Shown in pieces: positions 5,956 to 14,519 of a stretch of 19,580 bases of DNA (position 1 is its first letter; each line of letters opens with the position of its first letter). The stretch lies in NCBI GenBank assembly GCA_946540365.1, contig CAMNIH010000021.1, positions 1-19,580 of the forward strand, read 5' to 3'. The position numbers and the translations under genes are program-made. This stretch comes from an uncultured Bacteroidales bacterium. Lineage in GTDB: Bacteria; Bacteroidota; Bacteroidia; Bacteroidales; P3. The notes under the pieces were generated by a model, which saw only the letters and a program-made list of their open reading frames with translations, ran no database searches and was not told the DNA's origin.

Positions 5956-8499
5956 ATGGCTATTGAGAACGAAAAAATCACGCGGGTCGACATAGAGCAG
6001 ACGATGAAGTCGGCCTACATCGACTATGCAATGTCGGTGATAGTGGCCCGAGCGTTGCCGGATGTGCGGGACGGTTTCAAGCCTGTACACCGCCGAATAC
6101 TGTATTCGATGAACGAGAACGGCATCCTGTACAATACGCCGACGAAGAAGAGTGCCCGCATTGTGGGCGACGTGATGGGTAAGTACCACCCGCACGGAGA
6201 CTCGAGCATCTACGGTGCGCTGGTGCGCCTGGCGCAGGAGTGGTCGATGCGGTACACGCTGGTGGACGGTCAGGGTAATTTCGGTTCGATCGACGGCGAT
6301 TCGCCCGCAGCAATGCGATACACCGAGGCGCGTCTGCGCCAGATCAGCAACGAGCTGGTGGCGGATATCGACAAGGACACGGTGGACATGGTGCCGACCT
6401 ACGACAACGAGGGCGTGGAGCCGAGCGTGCTGCCGGCCAAGATACCGAACCTGCTGGTCAACGGGTCGAACGGCATCGCGGTGGGTATGGCGACGAACAT
6501 GCCGACGCACAACCTGCGCGAGGTGCTCGACGGCTGCATGGCCTATATCGACAATACGGACATCACGATCGAGGGCCTGATGGAGTATGTGAAGGCGCCC
6601 GATTTCCCGCTGGGCGGCATCATCTACGGCTACAACGGTGTGCGCGAGGCCTACACGACGGGCCGCGGAAGCATCATCCTGCGGGCCGACACGACGATCG
6701 AGGAGGATGCGAAGGGCCACAACATCATCGTTGCCACCACGATCCCCTACGGCGTGAACAAGAGCGAGATGATCAAGAAGACGGCCAATCTGGTCAAAGA
6801 AGGCAAGATCGAAGGCATTCTCGACATCCGCGACGAGAGCGACAAGGACGGCATCCGGGTGGTGTATGTGCTGAGAAACGATGTGGTGCCGAATGTGATC
6901 CTGAACAAGCTGTTCCAGCTGACGGAGCTGCAGTCGAGCTTTGCGGTGAACAACATCGCACTGGTCCACGGCCGTCCGAAGCTGCTGAACCTGAAGGAGC
7001 TGATCAAATACTTCGTGGAGCACCGCGAGGAGGTGGTCACCCGCCGCACCCGCTTCGATATGGCCGAGGCCGAGAAGCGCGCCCACATCCTGGCCGGACT
7101 GCTGCGTGCCATCGACATCATCGACGAGATCGTGGCCCTCATCCGCGCCAGCAAGACGCCCGACGAGGCCCGCCAAGGCTTGATGGACCGCTACCAGTTC
7201 AGCGACCTGCAGGCCCGCGCCATCGTCGACATGCGTCTGGCACAGCTCACCGGCCTGCAGCACCAGAAGCTGCAGGACGAGTACGACGAGAAGATGCGCT
7301 TCATCGAGCGCTGCAAGGAGATCCTCGGCGACCACTCGGTGCTGATGCAGGTCATCAAGGGAGAGCTGCAGGAGCTGCGCGACAAGTACGGCGACGACCG
7401 CCGCACCACCATCAAATACGACGCGGCCAACTTCCGCATCGAGGATACCATCCCCGACGAGCAGGTGGTCATCACCATCTCGCACAAGGGCTACATCAAG
7501 CGCACCCCCCTGGCCGAGTACCGCACGCAGAGCCGTGGCGGCGTCGGCGCCAAGGGCAGCGCCGTGCGCAGCGAGGATTTCGTGGAGCATATCTTCACCT
7601 GCACGAACCACAACTACCTGCTGCTCTTCACCGAGAAGGGACGCTGCTACTGGATGCGTGCCTTCGAGGTGCCGGAGGGCGAGAAGAACACGAAGGGCCG
7701 TCCGATACTGAACGTAATCAACATCGAGCCGGACGACAAGGTGAAGGCCTATGTGAACGTGGAGACGCTGAGCGATCCAGAGTATGTGGGCAACCACTAC
7801 ATCGTGATGTGTACGAAGAACGGCATCGTGAAGAAGACCTCGCTGGAGGCCTATTCGCGTCCGCGCACGAACGGCATCATCGCCATCGGAATCCGCGAGG
7901 GCGACGAACTGCTCACCGCCTGCCTGACGGACGGCAACAGCTACATGTTGCTGGCGTCGAAGAAGGGCAAGGTGATGATCTGCCCGGAGGGCGAGTTCAG
8001 GGCGATGGGCCGCGGCGCATCGGGTGTGAAGGGTATGGAGCTGGACGGCGAGGAAGATGCGGCCATCGACATGCTGTGCCTGCCGAGCGAGGAGGAGAAC
8101 CTGCTGGTGGTGACGGAGCACGGCTACGGCAAGAGGTCGGCCCTGAAGGACTACCGCGCCACCGTACACCGTGGCGGCAAGGGCGTCAAGGCGATGCAGA
8201 TCACCGAGAAGACGGGCCCGCTGGTGGCGGTGACCAACGTCACCGACGACCACGACCTGATGATCATCAACCGCTCCGGCGTGACCATCCGGATGAAGGT
8301 GGCCGACCTGCGGGTGCTGGGCCGCGCGACCCAGGGCGTCAAGCTGATCGACCTGCGCGGCAAGGACTATATTGCCTCGATCACCAAGGTGCCGACGGAC
8401 GACGAGCAGGAGGGTGAGACGGTGGCGACGGCCGACGGCATGGAAGAAAATGTTGCCGGCGAAAGCAATAATCTGCCGGAAGACGATACTAAAGAGTAA
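5956..8499 (+). CDS. gyrA: DNA gyrase subunit A
   Basis: This 847-residue protein is the breakage-reunion subunit of DNA gyrase, which works with GyrB to introduce negative supercoils. The numbering matches E. coli GyrA at the N-terminus: HPHGD at 78-82, Ser83, and the catalytic Tyr122 in MRYTEARL. The C-terminal beta-pinwheel starts near residue 500 with the GyrA box [10 protein letters not shown] at about 525, which separates gyrase from topoisomerase IV. The C-terminal tail (from about 815) is acidic, as in other gyrases. Position 87, Asp in E. coli, is Gly here within the quinolone-resistance region. The start is supported by the promoter and by [14 protein letters not shown], a typical N-terminus. 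A TPR gene follows 24 bases downstream, probably in the same transcript. Confidence 0.97.
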   Translation: MAIENEKITRVDIEQTMKSAYIDYAMSVIVARALPDVRDGFKPVHRRILYSMNENGILYNTPTKKSARIVGDVMGKYHPHGDSSIYGALVRLAQEWSMRYTLVDGQGNFGSIDGDSPAAMRYTEARLRQISNELVADIDKDTVDMVPTYDNEGVEPSVLPAKIPNLLVNGSNGIAVGMATNMPTHNLREVLDGCMAYIDNTDITIEGLMEYVKAPDFPLGGIIYGYNGVREAYTTGRGSIILRADTTIEEDAKGHNIIVATTIPYGVNKSEMIKKTANLVKEGKIEGILDIRDESDKDGIRVVYVLRNDVVPNVILNKLFQLTELQSSFAVNNIALVHGRPKLLNLKELIKYFVEHREEVVTRRTRFDMAEAEKRAHILAGLLRAIDIIDEIVALIRASKTPDEARQGLMDRYQFSDLQARAIVDMRLAQLTGLQHQKLQDEYDEKMRFIERCKEILGDHSVLMQVIKGELQELRDKYGDDRRTTIKYDAANFRIEDTIPDEQVVITISHKGYIKRTPLAEYRTQSRGGVGAKGSAVRSEDFVEHIFTCTNHNYLLLFTEKGRCYWMRAFEVPEGEKNTKGRPILNVINIEPDDKVKAYVNVETLSDPEYVGNHYIVMCTKNGIVKKTSLEAYSRPRTNGIIAIGIREGDELLTACLTDGNSYMLLASKKGKVMICPEGEFRAMGRGASGVKGMELDGEEDAAIDMLCLPSEEENLLVVTEHGYGKRSALKDYRATVHRGGKGVKAMQITEKTGPLVAVTNVTDDHDLMIINRSGVTIRMKVADLRVLGRATQGVKLIDLRGKDYIASITKVPTDDEQEGETVATADGMEENVAGESNNLPEDDTKE

Positions 8500-8523
8500 G
8501 AAAGTGATAAACCAAACTAAAAA

Positions 8524-9786
8524 ATGATAAAGAAAATGAAGATCAAGAAACTTGTGATGACAGCAGCCATGATGGCTGTCACGATGGGCCTCAGCGCACA
8601 GTCGCTGATGGTGGAGAGCGCTGTGCAGGATCTGCGCAAGGGCTCGCTCAAGAAAGCCAAGACCGAGATCGATGCCGCCGCGGTGCATGAGAAGACCAAG
8701 GACGACGCGAAGACGTGGTACTATCGCGCGCTGATCTACGCCGAGATTGGTCGCGATGCATCGCAGGCCAAACCCAAGTACAAGGGCCTCGCCCCCGACT
8801 GGGCCGACCAGGCCTACCAGTCCGCCCTCGAGTGCAAGCGCCTCGACGCCCACAACGACGGCGAGTACAACAAGGGTCTTGTCAGCGTCTTCAGCACCGT
8901 TGGCTACGACTTCTACAACCGCTCGCGTTCGCTCTTCAACGAGAAGAAGTACACCGAGGCCATGCAGGTGGCTGCCCGCGCCGCCGAGATGTACAACAAC
9001 GCCGGTGAGACCAGCGGCCAGTTCGACAACGCCGGTGAGGCCATGTTCGTGGCCGGTCTGAGCGCCGTCGCCGCCCACGACACCGCCAACATCAAGAAGT
9101 TCTTCAACCAGCTGATGCGCAAGCGCACCGACAAGGAGCAGGTGTACAAGTACCTGTTCGATGTCTACAAGGCCGAGAAGAACATGGACCAGGCCCTGAA
9201 GGTGGCCACCAACTACCAGCGCAACAACAAGACCAACTACAAGGCCTACCTGCTGCTGGCCGAGGGCTACCTGCTGAACGAGAACATCGAGAAGGGCAAG
9301 GAGGTGATCAACCAGGCCCTGGAGCTGACGAAGGACAGCGCCAATATCTATCCCGACCTGCTGACGTCGGCCGGCAGCCTGCTGCAGATGACCAACGACA
9401 TCGAGGGCGCCCGCGCCAAGTTCGAGGAGTCGCTCAAGCTGAAGCCCGTGCAGTTCGGCGCCAACTTCAGCATGGGTCAGATGTACTACAACAATGCAGT
9501 GGACAAGCTGCAGGCCGCCCCGGAGCCCGACCCCTTCAACGAGGAGACCATCGCCCTGGCCGACAAGCTGGAGAAGGAAGCCAAGGAGTCGTTTAGCACG
9601 GCCATCACCTACCTGGAGAAAGCCGTCGAATACATTGACAACCTGCCCGAGGGTCAGGAGAAGCAGATGCAGCGCCCGAACCTGGGCAACGCCCTGCAGG
9701 CCCTGAGCACGGCCTACGCCCGCGTGGAGCGCTACGACGAGTCGAAGGCTGCCCACCAGCGCTTCGAGTCGCTGCTGAACCAGTAA
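8524..9786 (+). CDS. Secreted tetratricopeptide-repeat protein downstream of gyrA
   Basis: This 420-residue protein has a signal peptide (MIKKMKIKK, hydrophobic stretch, cleavage near LSA-Q at about 25), so it is periplasmic or envelope-located. The mature part is all-helical and rich in Ala, Tyr and Asn. It has several TPR-like units, for example around AKTWYYRALIYAEIG (about 63-77), KYTEAMQVAARAAEMYNNAG (about 142-161), NYKAYLLLAEGYLLNENIEKGKEVINQAL and DIEGARAKFEESLKLKP. TPRs are protein-binding scaffolds; no enzyme domain is visible. It follows gyrA by 24 bases with no terminator between, and a strong hairpin ends the unit. The ATG at 8524 is used; Met5 at 8536 is an alternative. The partner is unknown. 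Confidence 0.85.
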   Translation: MIKKMKIKKLVMTAAMMAVTMGLSAQSLMVESAVQDLRKGSLKKAKTEIDAAAVHEKTKDDAKTWYYRALIYAEIGRDASQAKPKYKGLAPDWADQAYQSALECKRLDAHNDGEYNKGLVSVFSTVGYDFYNRSRSLFNEKKYTEAMQVAARAAEMYNNAGETSGQFDNAGEAMFVAGLSAVAAHDTANIKKFFNQLMRKRTDKEQVYKYLFDVYKAEKNMDQALKVATNYQRNNKTNYKAYLLLAEGYLLNENIEKGKEVINQALELTKDSANIYPDLLTSAGSLLQMTNDIEGARAKFEESLKLKPVQFGANFSMGQMYYNNAVDKLQAAPEPDPFNEETIALADKLEKEAKESFSTAITYLEKAVEYIDNLPEGQEKQMQRPNLGNALQALSTAYARVERYDESKAAHQRFESLLNQ

Positions 9787-9808
9787 CGAGGTGTCAGCCG
9801 ATGACGAT

Positions 9809-9841
9809 AAGGCCCGTCGCGTGAGCGACGGGCCTTTTTTT
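9809..9841 (+). terminator. Strong intrinsic terminator after the gyrA-TPR unit
   Basis: A perfect 12-base stem (9809-9820 with 9825-9836, GC-rich, loop GTGA) runs directly into seven T residues at 9835-9841. This is the clearest intrinsic terminator in the window. Confidence 0.95.
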
Positions 9842-9887
9842 ATACGTGGCCATACAATAAAAACGTATAATATAAGTTAATAGGAGC

Positions 9888-12299
9888 GTGAAAAAAGCGA
9901 TATTACATATATTGTTGCTCCTGAGTGCGGTCGGCGCCTGGGCCCAGGGGGTGGTGGAAGGCATGGTGCGGGACTCGCTGACGGGGGCTGCACTGCAATA
10001 TGCCTCGGTCGGCGTGGTGGGCACCTCGCTGGGGGCCTCTACCGACAGCCATGGACGTTACCGCATAGACATCACGACGGACGACAGCATCACGCTGCGC
10101 TTCTCCTTTGTCGGCTACCGCACCACGGATCGCCGGGTGGCGGTGAGCGGCAAGCGGACGGTCGATGTGCGCCTGCAGCCGCTGGCCCAGCAGCTGGAGG
10201 GAGTGGAGGTGGTCACCGACAAAGTGCGGCAGAGCAGCTTCACCAATATCGAGGTGGAGAAACTGGACGATGCCGTGGGCCCCACCGGAGGCGTGGAGGG
10301 GCTGATCAAGATGCTGCCCGACGTGCAGTCGAACAACGAGCTGTCGAGCCAGTACTCGGTACGGGGCGGTTCGTTCGACGAGAATCTGGTCTACATCAAC
10401 GGCATCGAGGTGTTCCGTCCCATGCTGATACGGAGTGCCCAGCAGGAGGGGATGAGCATCATCAATCCCGATCTGGTGAACTACATCCTGTTCTCGCCGG
10501 GCGGATTCGATGCCACCTACGGCGACAAGATGTCGTCGGTGCTGGACATCACCTACAGCCGTCCGGTCGAGTTTGCCGCCAAGGTCAGCGGCAGCCTGCT
10601 GGGCGGGTCGGCCTCGGTGGAGGGCCGGGTGGGGGAGCGCGCCAGCTATGCCGTCGCCCTCAGGCAGCACAGCAACCGCTACCTGCTGGGCAGCCTGGAC
10701 ACCCGCGGCAGCTACAACACCGTCTATACCGACCTGCAGGCCCTGTTCGGCTATCGCGTCAACGACAGGCTGGACTTGGGTGTGGTCGCTCTGGCGACAC
10801 GCAACGTGTACGGCTTGATTCCCGAAGATCAGACCACCACCTTCGGCGGGTTTATGATGCCGCTGTCGCTGCGCGTCTATTTCGACGGACAGGAGGAGGA
10901 CCGCTACCACACGCTGCTCGGGGCGGTGACGGCCGACTACCGTCCCAACGACGACTGGCGCTTCAGGGCCGCCCTCTCGGCCCAGCACATCGCCGAGGTG
11001 GAGAGCTACGACGTGCAGAGTCAATACTTCCTGTATGAATTGGCCATGGGCGAGACGGCAGGCGACACGATGATGTTCGACCGCGGCGTGGGCACATTCC
11101 TGGAGCATGCCCGCAACCGGTTGACGACGGACATAGTGAACCTGGACCTGCGTGCCACGCGCGAGGCCCGGCTCGGCAGCTGGCAGATGGGCGTGAAGGT
11201 GCAGATGGAGAATATCTACGACCACCTGCGGGAGTGGCTCTGGGTCGACTCGGCCGGCTACGCCATGCCTGCCTCGTTCGTGCCGCTGGGTGACAGCACC
11301 AACGGACCGGTCAACCCGGTGTTGCAGAATTTCGTCAATGCCGATAACACCATGTTCACCCTCCGTGGAGGGGCTTTCGCCCAGCGCGAGTTGAACTTTA
11401 CCACCGCCCGCAATGCCGACGTGAAGGTGGTGGCCGGACTGCGCGGACAGCTGTATTCGGCTGCGGGCCTGTCGCACGGGCTTCTCAGTCCGCGCCTCAG
11501 TGCCAGCTATAAGCCTGACAGCCGGCAGGACATCCTCTTCCGGCTGGCGGCGGGAATCTACAGCCAGGCGCCGTTCTACCGCGAATACCGCCGTCCGGAC
11601 GGCACGCTGCGTACCGACCTCGACCCCCAGACGTCGTATCAGGCCATGGCCACCGCCGACTGGCGTTTCCGCCTGTGGGAGCATCCTTTCTCGCTCACGG
11701 CCGACCTCTACTACAAATATATCACCCATCTGATCCCTTATACGATCGACAACTTGCGCCTGCGCTACCATCCCGACCTGGATGCGGTGGGCTATGCTGC
11801 CGGGTTCAGCATCCGGCTCAACGGCGAGCTGGTCGAGGGGCTGGAATCGTGGGCCAGCCTGTCGCTGATGCAGACGCAGGAGGATATTGTGGGCGATACA
11901 CTGGGCTGGCTGGCACGCCCCACCGACCAGCGAGTCAGCTTCAAGCTGTTCCTGCAGGACAACCTGCCCACCATCCCGTGGTGGCGGATGAGCCTGAGCC
12001 TTGTCTACGGAAGCGGCACCCCGGTGACCCGCTATGGAGCCACCTCTTACCGCCTGCCGTCGTATTATCGCGTCGATTGGGGAAATACCATACAGCTGTC
12101 GCAGTTCGAGCGCCTTCGTTCGATGCGGCTGTTCCGGTGGGTGAAAGATGTGCAGGTGGGGGTCGAGGTCTTCAACCTCTTCAATTTCCGCAATGTCATA
12201 TCGTACCTCTGGGTGTCGGACTACGACAACAACCGCTACCCTGTGCCCAATTATCTGACGGCCCGTCAACTCAATTTCAAAGTAACCATTCTGTTCTGA
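9888..12299 (+). CDS. TonB-dependent outer-membrane receptor with N-terminal carboxypeptidase-like domain
   Basis: This 803-residue receptor starts with a signal peptide (MKKAILHILLLLSAVGAWAQ, cleavage near 19). A CarboxypepD_reg-like beta-sandwich follows (about 21-105, with GMVRDSLTGAALQYASV and YRIDITTDDSITLRFSFVGY). A plug domain spans about 108-225 (VEGLIKMLPDVQSN, YSVRGGSFDENLVYINGIEV, then FSPGGFDATYGDKMSSVLDI). A long beta-barrel ends in the aromatic F. Such receptors import large or scarce ligands using TonB energy. No SusD-type partner follows, so it is not a standard glycan-uptake pair, and the ligand is unknown. The start is a GTG at 9888, right after AGGAG at 9882-9886 with unusually short spacing; it is chosen because the signal peptide begins there. 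Its stop overlaps the next gene's ATG by one base. Confidence 0.92.
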   Translation: MKKAILHILLLLSAVGAWAQGVVEGMVRDSLTGAALQYASVGVVGTSLGASTDSHGRYRIDITTDDSITLRFSFVGYRTTDRRVAVSGKRTVDVRLQPLAQQLEGVEVVTDKVRQSSFTNIEVEKLDDAVGPTGGVEGLIKMLPDVQSNNELSSQYSVRGGSFDENLVYINGIEVFRPMLIRSAQQEGMSIINPDLVNYILFSPGGFDATYGDKMSSVLDITYSRPVEFAAKVSGSLLGGSASVEGRVGERASYAVALRQHSNRYLLGSLDTRGSYNTVYTDLQALFGYRVNDRLDLGVVALATRNVYGLIPEDQTTTFGGFMMPLSLRVYFDGQEEDRYHTLLGAVTADYRPNDDWRFRAALSAQHIAEVESYDVQSQYFLYELAMGETAGDTMMFDRGVGTFLEHARNRLTTDIVNLDLRATREARLGSWQMGVKVQMENIYDHLREWLWVDSAGYAMPASFVPLGDSTNGPVNPVLQNFVNADNTMFTLRGGAFAQRELNFTTARNADVKVVAGLRGQLYSAAGLSHGLLSPRLSASYKPDSRQDILFRLAAGIYSQAPFYREYRRPDGTLRTDLDPQTSYQAMATADWRFRLWEHPFSLTADLYYKYITHLIPYTIDNLRLRYHPDLDAVGYAAGFSIRLNGELVEGLESWASLSLMQTQEDIVGDTLGWLARPTDQRVSFKLFLQDNLPTIPWWRMSLSLVYGSGTPVTRYGATSYRLPSYYRVDWGNTIQLSQFERLRSMRLFRWVKDVQVGVEVFNLFNFRNVISYLWVSDYDNNRYPVPNYLTARQLNFKVTILF

Positions 12300-13528
12300 T
12301 GATTTCATTACCCGATACCGCCTCGCTGCTGCCACAGGTCTATAGGTGTGGCAATGGCACGATCCATTACTTCCCAGCCGAGGGCTTCCCGATGGTGCGG
12401 CTGGACTTGCTGCATGAGGCCGGCTCGGCCTATCAGCCGCAACCGCTGTGTGCCGCGGCCACCAACCGCCTGTTTGTGCTGGCGTCGGACAGTCGGTCGG
12501 CTGCCGAGGTGGCGGAGTTTATGGATTACCGTGGCATCGTCGTCGAGAGCGACCCCGATCAGCTGGTCTCGCGCACCTCCTTCTATTTCCTGCGCCGCTA
12601 CCTCGACGATCTGCTGCCGGTGATCGACGACTTGATGCGGCATCCCGCGTTCCCGCAGGCCGATTTCGATGCCTATCGGAGCAAACGCCGGCAGGAGGTG
12701 CTGGCCATGCAGCAGCAGTCGCCGAAGATGGCGCGCCGCCTCTTCTACCAGTCGCTGTTCGCGAAGGGGCATCCCTTGACTGTCTATGCCGAAGCCGACG
12801 ACGCAGACCGGCTGACACGCGATGTCGTGCGGCAGTTCTACGCCGAGCGATACGGCAGTTGTCATATAGTCCTTTCCGGCGATGTCGACGACGAGTTGTT
12901 GCGCCAGGTGGCGTCGCTGCAAAACGAGAGCGTTCCCATCGACAGGAAAACGCTATTCGGACAGTCGGAGGCGACAGGTTCTTTCGCGATGCCTATTGCG
13001 GGAGCCGTCCAGACCACGCTGCGCGTGGGGCGCGTGCTGCCGCTGCGATGGGACGACCCCGACTACGCCCGTCTGATGCTGCTGGTCACCTTGCTGGGTG
13101 GCTATTTCGGCTCACGTCTGATGAGCAACCTCCGCGAGGAGATGGGGGTTACCTATGGCGTCTATGCCCGCACCCAGCTCTACCGCGGAGTGATTGTCTT
13201 CTACATCAATACCGATGTGGCCGGCGGTACCGCCGACGCCGCCGAGCAGGCGATCCGTCACGAGCTGCGCCGTCTCTGCGACGAGTTGGTGGATGACGAG
13301 GAGTTGCAGCGCGTCAAGACGGTCCTGGTGGGCGACTTCATCCGTTCGGTCGACGGCGTCTTCGAGCGAGCCCAACGGTTCGGACAGATGTGGGCCGCCG
13401 ACATCGACGAACGTCTTACCGACAATATGCGGGAGGCGGTGGCCACCGCCACGGCCAGCCAGCTGCGCGAGCTGGCCTGCCGGCTGCTGGATCCCGACAG
13501 GATGGTCTACTGCCGGGCGGGCGCCTGA
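12299..13528 (+). CDS. Non-catalytic M16-family (insulinase-like) protein
   Basis: This 409-residue protein has the two-domain fold of an M16B half. The N-terminal part (GSAYQPQPLCAAATNRLFVLAS, about 44-65) aligns with the region where active members carry the zinc-binding HxxEH, but no HxxEH is present. The C-terminal part keeps RLMSNLREEMGVTYGVYA, the Arg/Tyr element that completes the active site in the catalytic partner. This is the pattern of the inactive subunit of a heterodimeric M16 peptidase; similar roughly 410-residue inactive homologues are common in Bacteroidota. No signal peptide is seen, so it is probably cytoplasmic. The ATG at 12299 shares its A with the receptor's TGA, so translation is probably coupled. 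No catalytic partner gene is present in the window. Confidence 0.87.
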   Translation: MISLPDTASLLPQVYRCGNGTIHYFPAEGFPMVRLDLLHEAGSAYQPQPLCAAATNRLFVLASDSRSAAEVAEFMDYRGIVVESDPDQLVSRTSFYFLRRYLDDLLPVIDDLMRHPAFPQADFDAYRSKRRQEVLAMQQQSPKMARRLFYQSLFAKGHPLTVYAEADDADRLTRDVVRQFYAERYGSCHIVLSGDVDDELLRQVASLQNESVPIDRKTLFGQSEATGSFAMPIAGAVQTTLRVGRVLPLRWDDPDYARLMLLVTLLGGYFGSRLMSNLREEMGVTYGVYARTQLYRGVIVFYINTDVAGGTADAAEQAIRHELRRLCDELVDDEELQRVKTVLVGDFIRSVDGVFERAQRFGQMWAADIDERLTDNMREAVATATASQLRELACRLLDPDRMVYCRAGA

Positions 13529-13549
13529 CGACGGACTTGTATAAACGAA

Positions 13550-13582
13550 GAACCCCTGCCAAGCGATTGCTGGCAGGGGTTC
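13550..13582. terminator. Hairpin between convergent genes
   Basis: A perfect 12-base stem (13550-13561 with 13571-13582) has a 9-base loop and lies between the M16 stop at 13528 and the stop of the minus-strand membrane protein at 13610. The plus side lacks a T run; the minus side reads TTCTTCGTTT, a modest one. It probably serves both directions. Confidence 0.75.
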
Positions 13583-13609
13583 GGCCTTGACGGGGGCCTA
13601 TGGTTCTTG

Positions 13610-14008
13610 TTACTGCTGATTCTGCTGCTGGCGGCGACTGCGTTCTGCGTTGACAAAACGCACGAGGGCCACCGTCTCGAATACGAGACTGACGGCATAG
13701 CCGATGCAGAAGGTCAGGGTGAACAGATGTGCGTGTGAAGGGTGTGTGAACAGATAGATCGCCAACACGGCGATATGGAGGAAAAGCACGGCGACCACCG
13801 ATCCGAGGAAGACCTGGATGAAGGTCTTGGGGGAGCGGCTCATGGCCCGGGTGACAAGCCAATGCTGCACACCGCAGACGACGCCGAAGTACAGAGCCAG
13901 CAGCGGCATGGCCGTCAGGAACCGCTCGGGGGCGACCCACATGACGATGAAGGAGGCCAGCACCAGCGCCAGCACCATGATGGTCAGGGAGATGAGGTAG
14001 CGTCTCAT
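13610..14008 (-). CDS. Small four-helix membrane protein, last gene of the pyr unit
   Basis: This 132-residue protein has four likely membrane helices (about 5-27, 31-52, 64-87 and 92-118) and a short charged, Gln-rich C-terminus. I do not recognise a defined family. The size, the four helices and the FxxxFxxxYxxxxxxE-type last helix recall the small AtpI-like proteins of F-type ATP synthase operons, but there are no ATP synthase genes here and the likeness is weak. The start is the ATG at 14008, which overlaps the pyrI stop codon as ATGA (14005-14008). An upstream in-frame start would run deep into pyrI with unlikely sequence. The overlap implies translation coupled to pyrI. Function unknown. 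Confidence 0.75.
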   Translation of the reverse strand: MRRYLISLTIMVLALVLASFIVMWVAPERFLTAMPLLALYFGVVCGVQHWLVTRAMSRSPKTFIQVFLGSVVAVLFLHIAVLAIYLFTHPSHAHLFTLTFCIGYAVSLVFETVALVRFVNAERSRRQQQNQQ

Positions 14009-14466
14009 TCGGTAAACTTCATGGTTTCCTTGGTGGTGAACTTCTCGCAGTAGTGGCAGCGAAGCTTGAGGTTCTCCTTGTCGACGATGTCGAAGCGAGT
14101 GGGCACAGCCTCGGCGTTGGTGATGCATTTGGGGTTGGCGCAGCGCACGAAGTTCTCGATGTGGTCGGGCACCTCGGCTTTGAATTTGTTGACAACCTTG
14201 TAGTCCTCGATGTCGATGATGGAGGCGAAGGGCGCCACGAGGGCTATCTTGCTGACCTCCTCGACCGAGAAGTGTTTGTTCTTGATCTTGACGATTCCCT
14301 TGCGGCCAAGTTTCTCACTGCTGAGGTAGTTGCCGATCAGGACTTCGTCCTTGTACCCTTCGAGTCCGAGGATGCGGATGACCTGGTAGACGCTCTCGGT
14401 GGGGATATGATCTATGACGGTGCCGTTCTCGATGGCGGAAACGACCATTTCTTTCTTGTTTTCCAT
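14005..14466 (-). CDS. pyrI: Aspartate carbamoyltransferase regulatory subunit
   Basis: This 153-residue chain is the allosteric subunit of aspartate transcarbamoylase; it binds nucleotide effectors and joins catalytic trimers. The allosteric domain begins with AIENGTVIDHIP, a PyrI hallmark, and continues through GLEGYKDEVLIGNYLSS. The C-terminal zinc domain has four cysteines, C109-x4-C114 and C137-x2-C140, matching the E. coli layout (109, 114, 138, 141). Length equals the E. coli protein. It lies 53 bases after pyrB, and that gap is largely a 7-base repeat array ending six bases before the ATG. It overlaps the following membrane-protein gene by four bases. Confidence 0.97.
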   Translation of the reverse strand: MENKKEMVVSAIENGTVIDHIPTESVYQVIRILGLEGYKDEVLIGNYLSSEKLGRKGIVKIKNKHFSVEEVSKIALVAPFASIIDIEDYKVVNKFKAEVPDHIENFVRCANPKCITNAEAVPTRFDIVDKENLKLRCHYCEKFTTKETMKFTE

Positions 14467-14472
14467 AATGAT

Positions 14473-14509
14473 ACTTTAAACTTTAAACCGTGAACCTTAA
14501 TCTTTAAAC
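14473..14509 (-). repeat. Heptanucleotide array in the pyrB-pyrI gap
   Basis: Five consecutive 7-base units fill the gap (read on the plus strand): ACTTTAA, ACTTTAA, ACCGTGA, ACCTTAA, TCTTTAA at 14473-14507. On the transcribed strand these read as AGTTTAA or GGTTTAA/GGTTCAC units, ending six bases before the pyrI ATG. No inverted partner array is present, although TTTAAA is self-complementary. No Shine-Dalgarno match lies in the gap. Confidence 0.75.
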
Positions 14510-14519
14510 AATATCTTTT

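Noticed and set aside
5926..9756. A 3.8-kb stop-free frame on the minus strand opposite gyrA and the TPR gene
   Set aside because: It is antisense to two well-supported genes. GC-rich codon use avoids the TTA, CTA and TCA triplets that would create antisense stops. The predicted protein is low-complexity (Leu, Val, His, Gln) with no recognisable domain.
9841..9887. TATAAT-like promoter before the TonB receptor
   Set aside because: TATAAT appears, but the Bacteroidota sigma factor uses TAnnTTTG, which is absent here, and A/T-rich DNA gives such hexamers by chance. The receptor's promoter is left unassigned.
11675..12298. Upstream extension of the M16 gene inside the TonB receptor
   Set aside because: The frame is open but overlaps the receptor's barrel coding region and gives non-protein-like sequence. 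The ATG at 12299 overlapping the receptor stop is the natural start.
9903..12335. An 810-codon antisense frame over the TonB receptor
   Set aside because: It is a shadow frame of a gene with clear signal peptide, plug and barrel features; its composition is biased and no motif is present.
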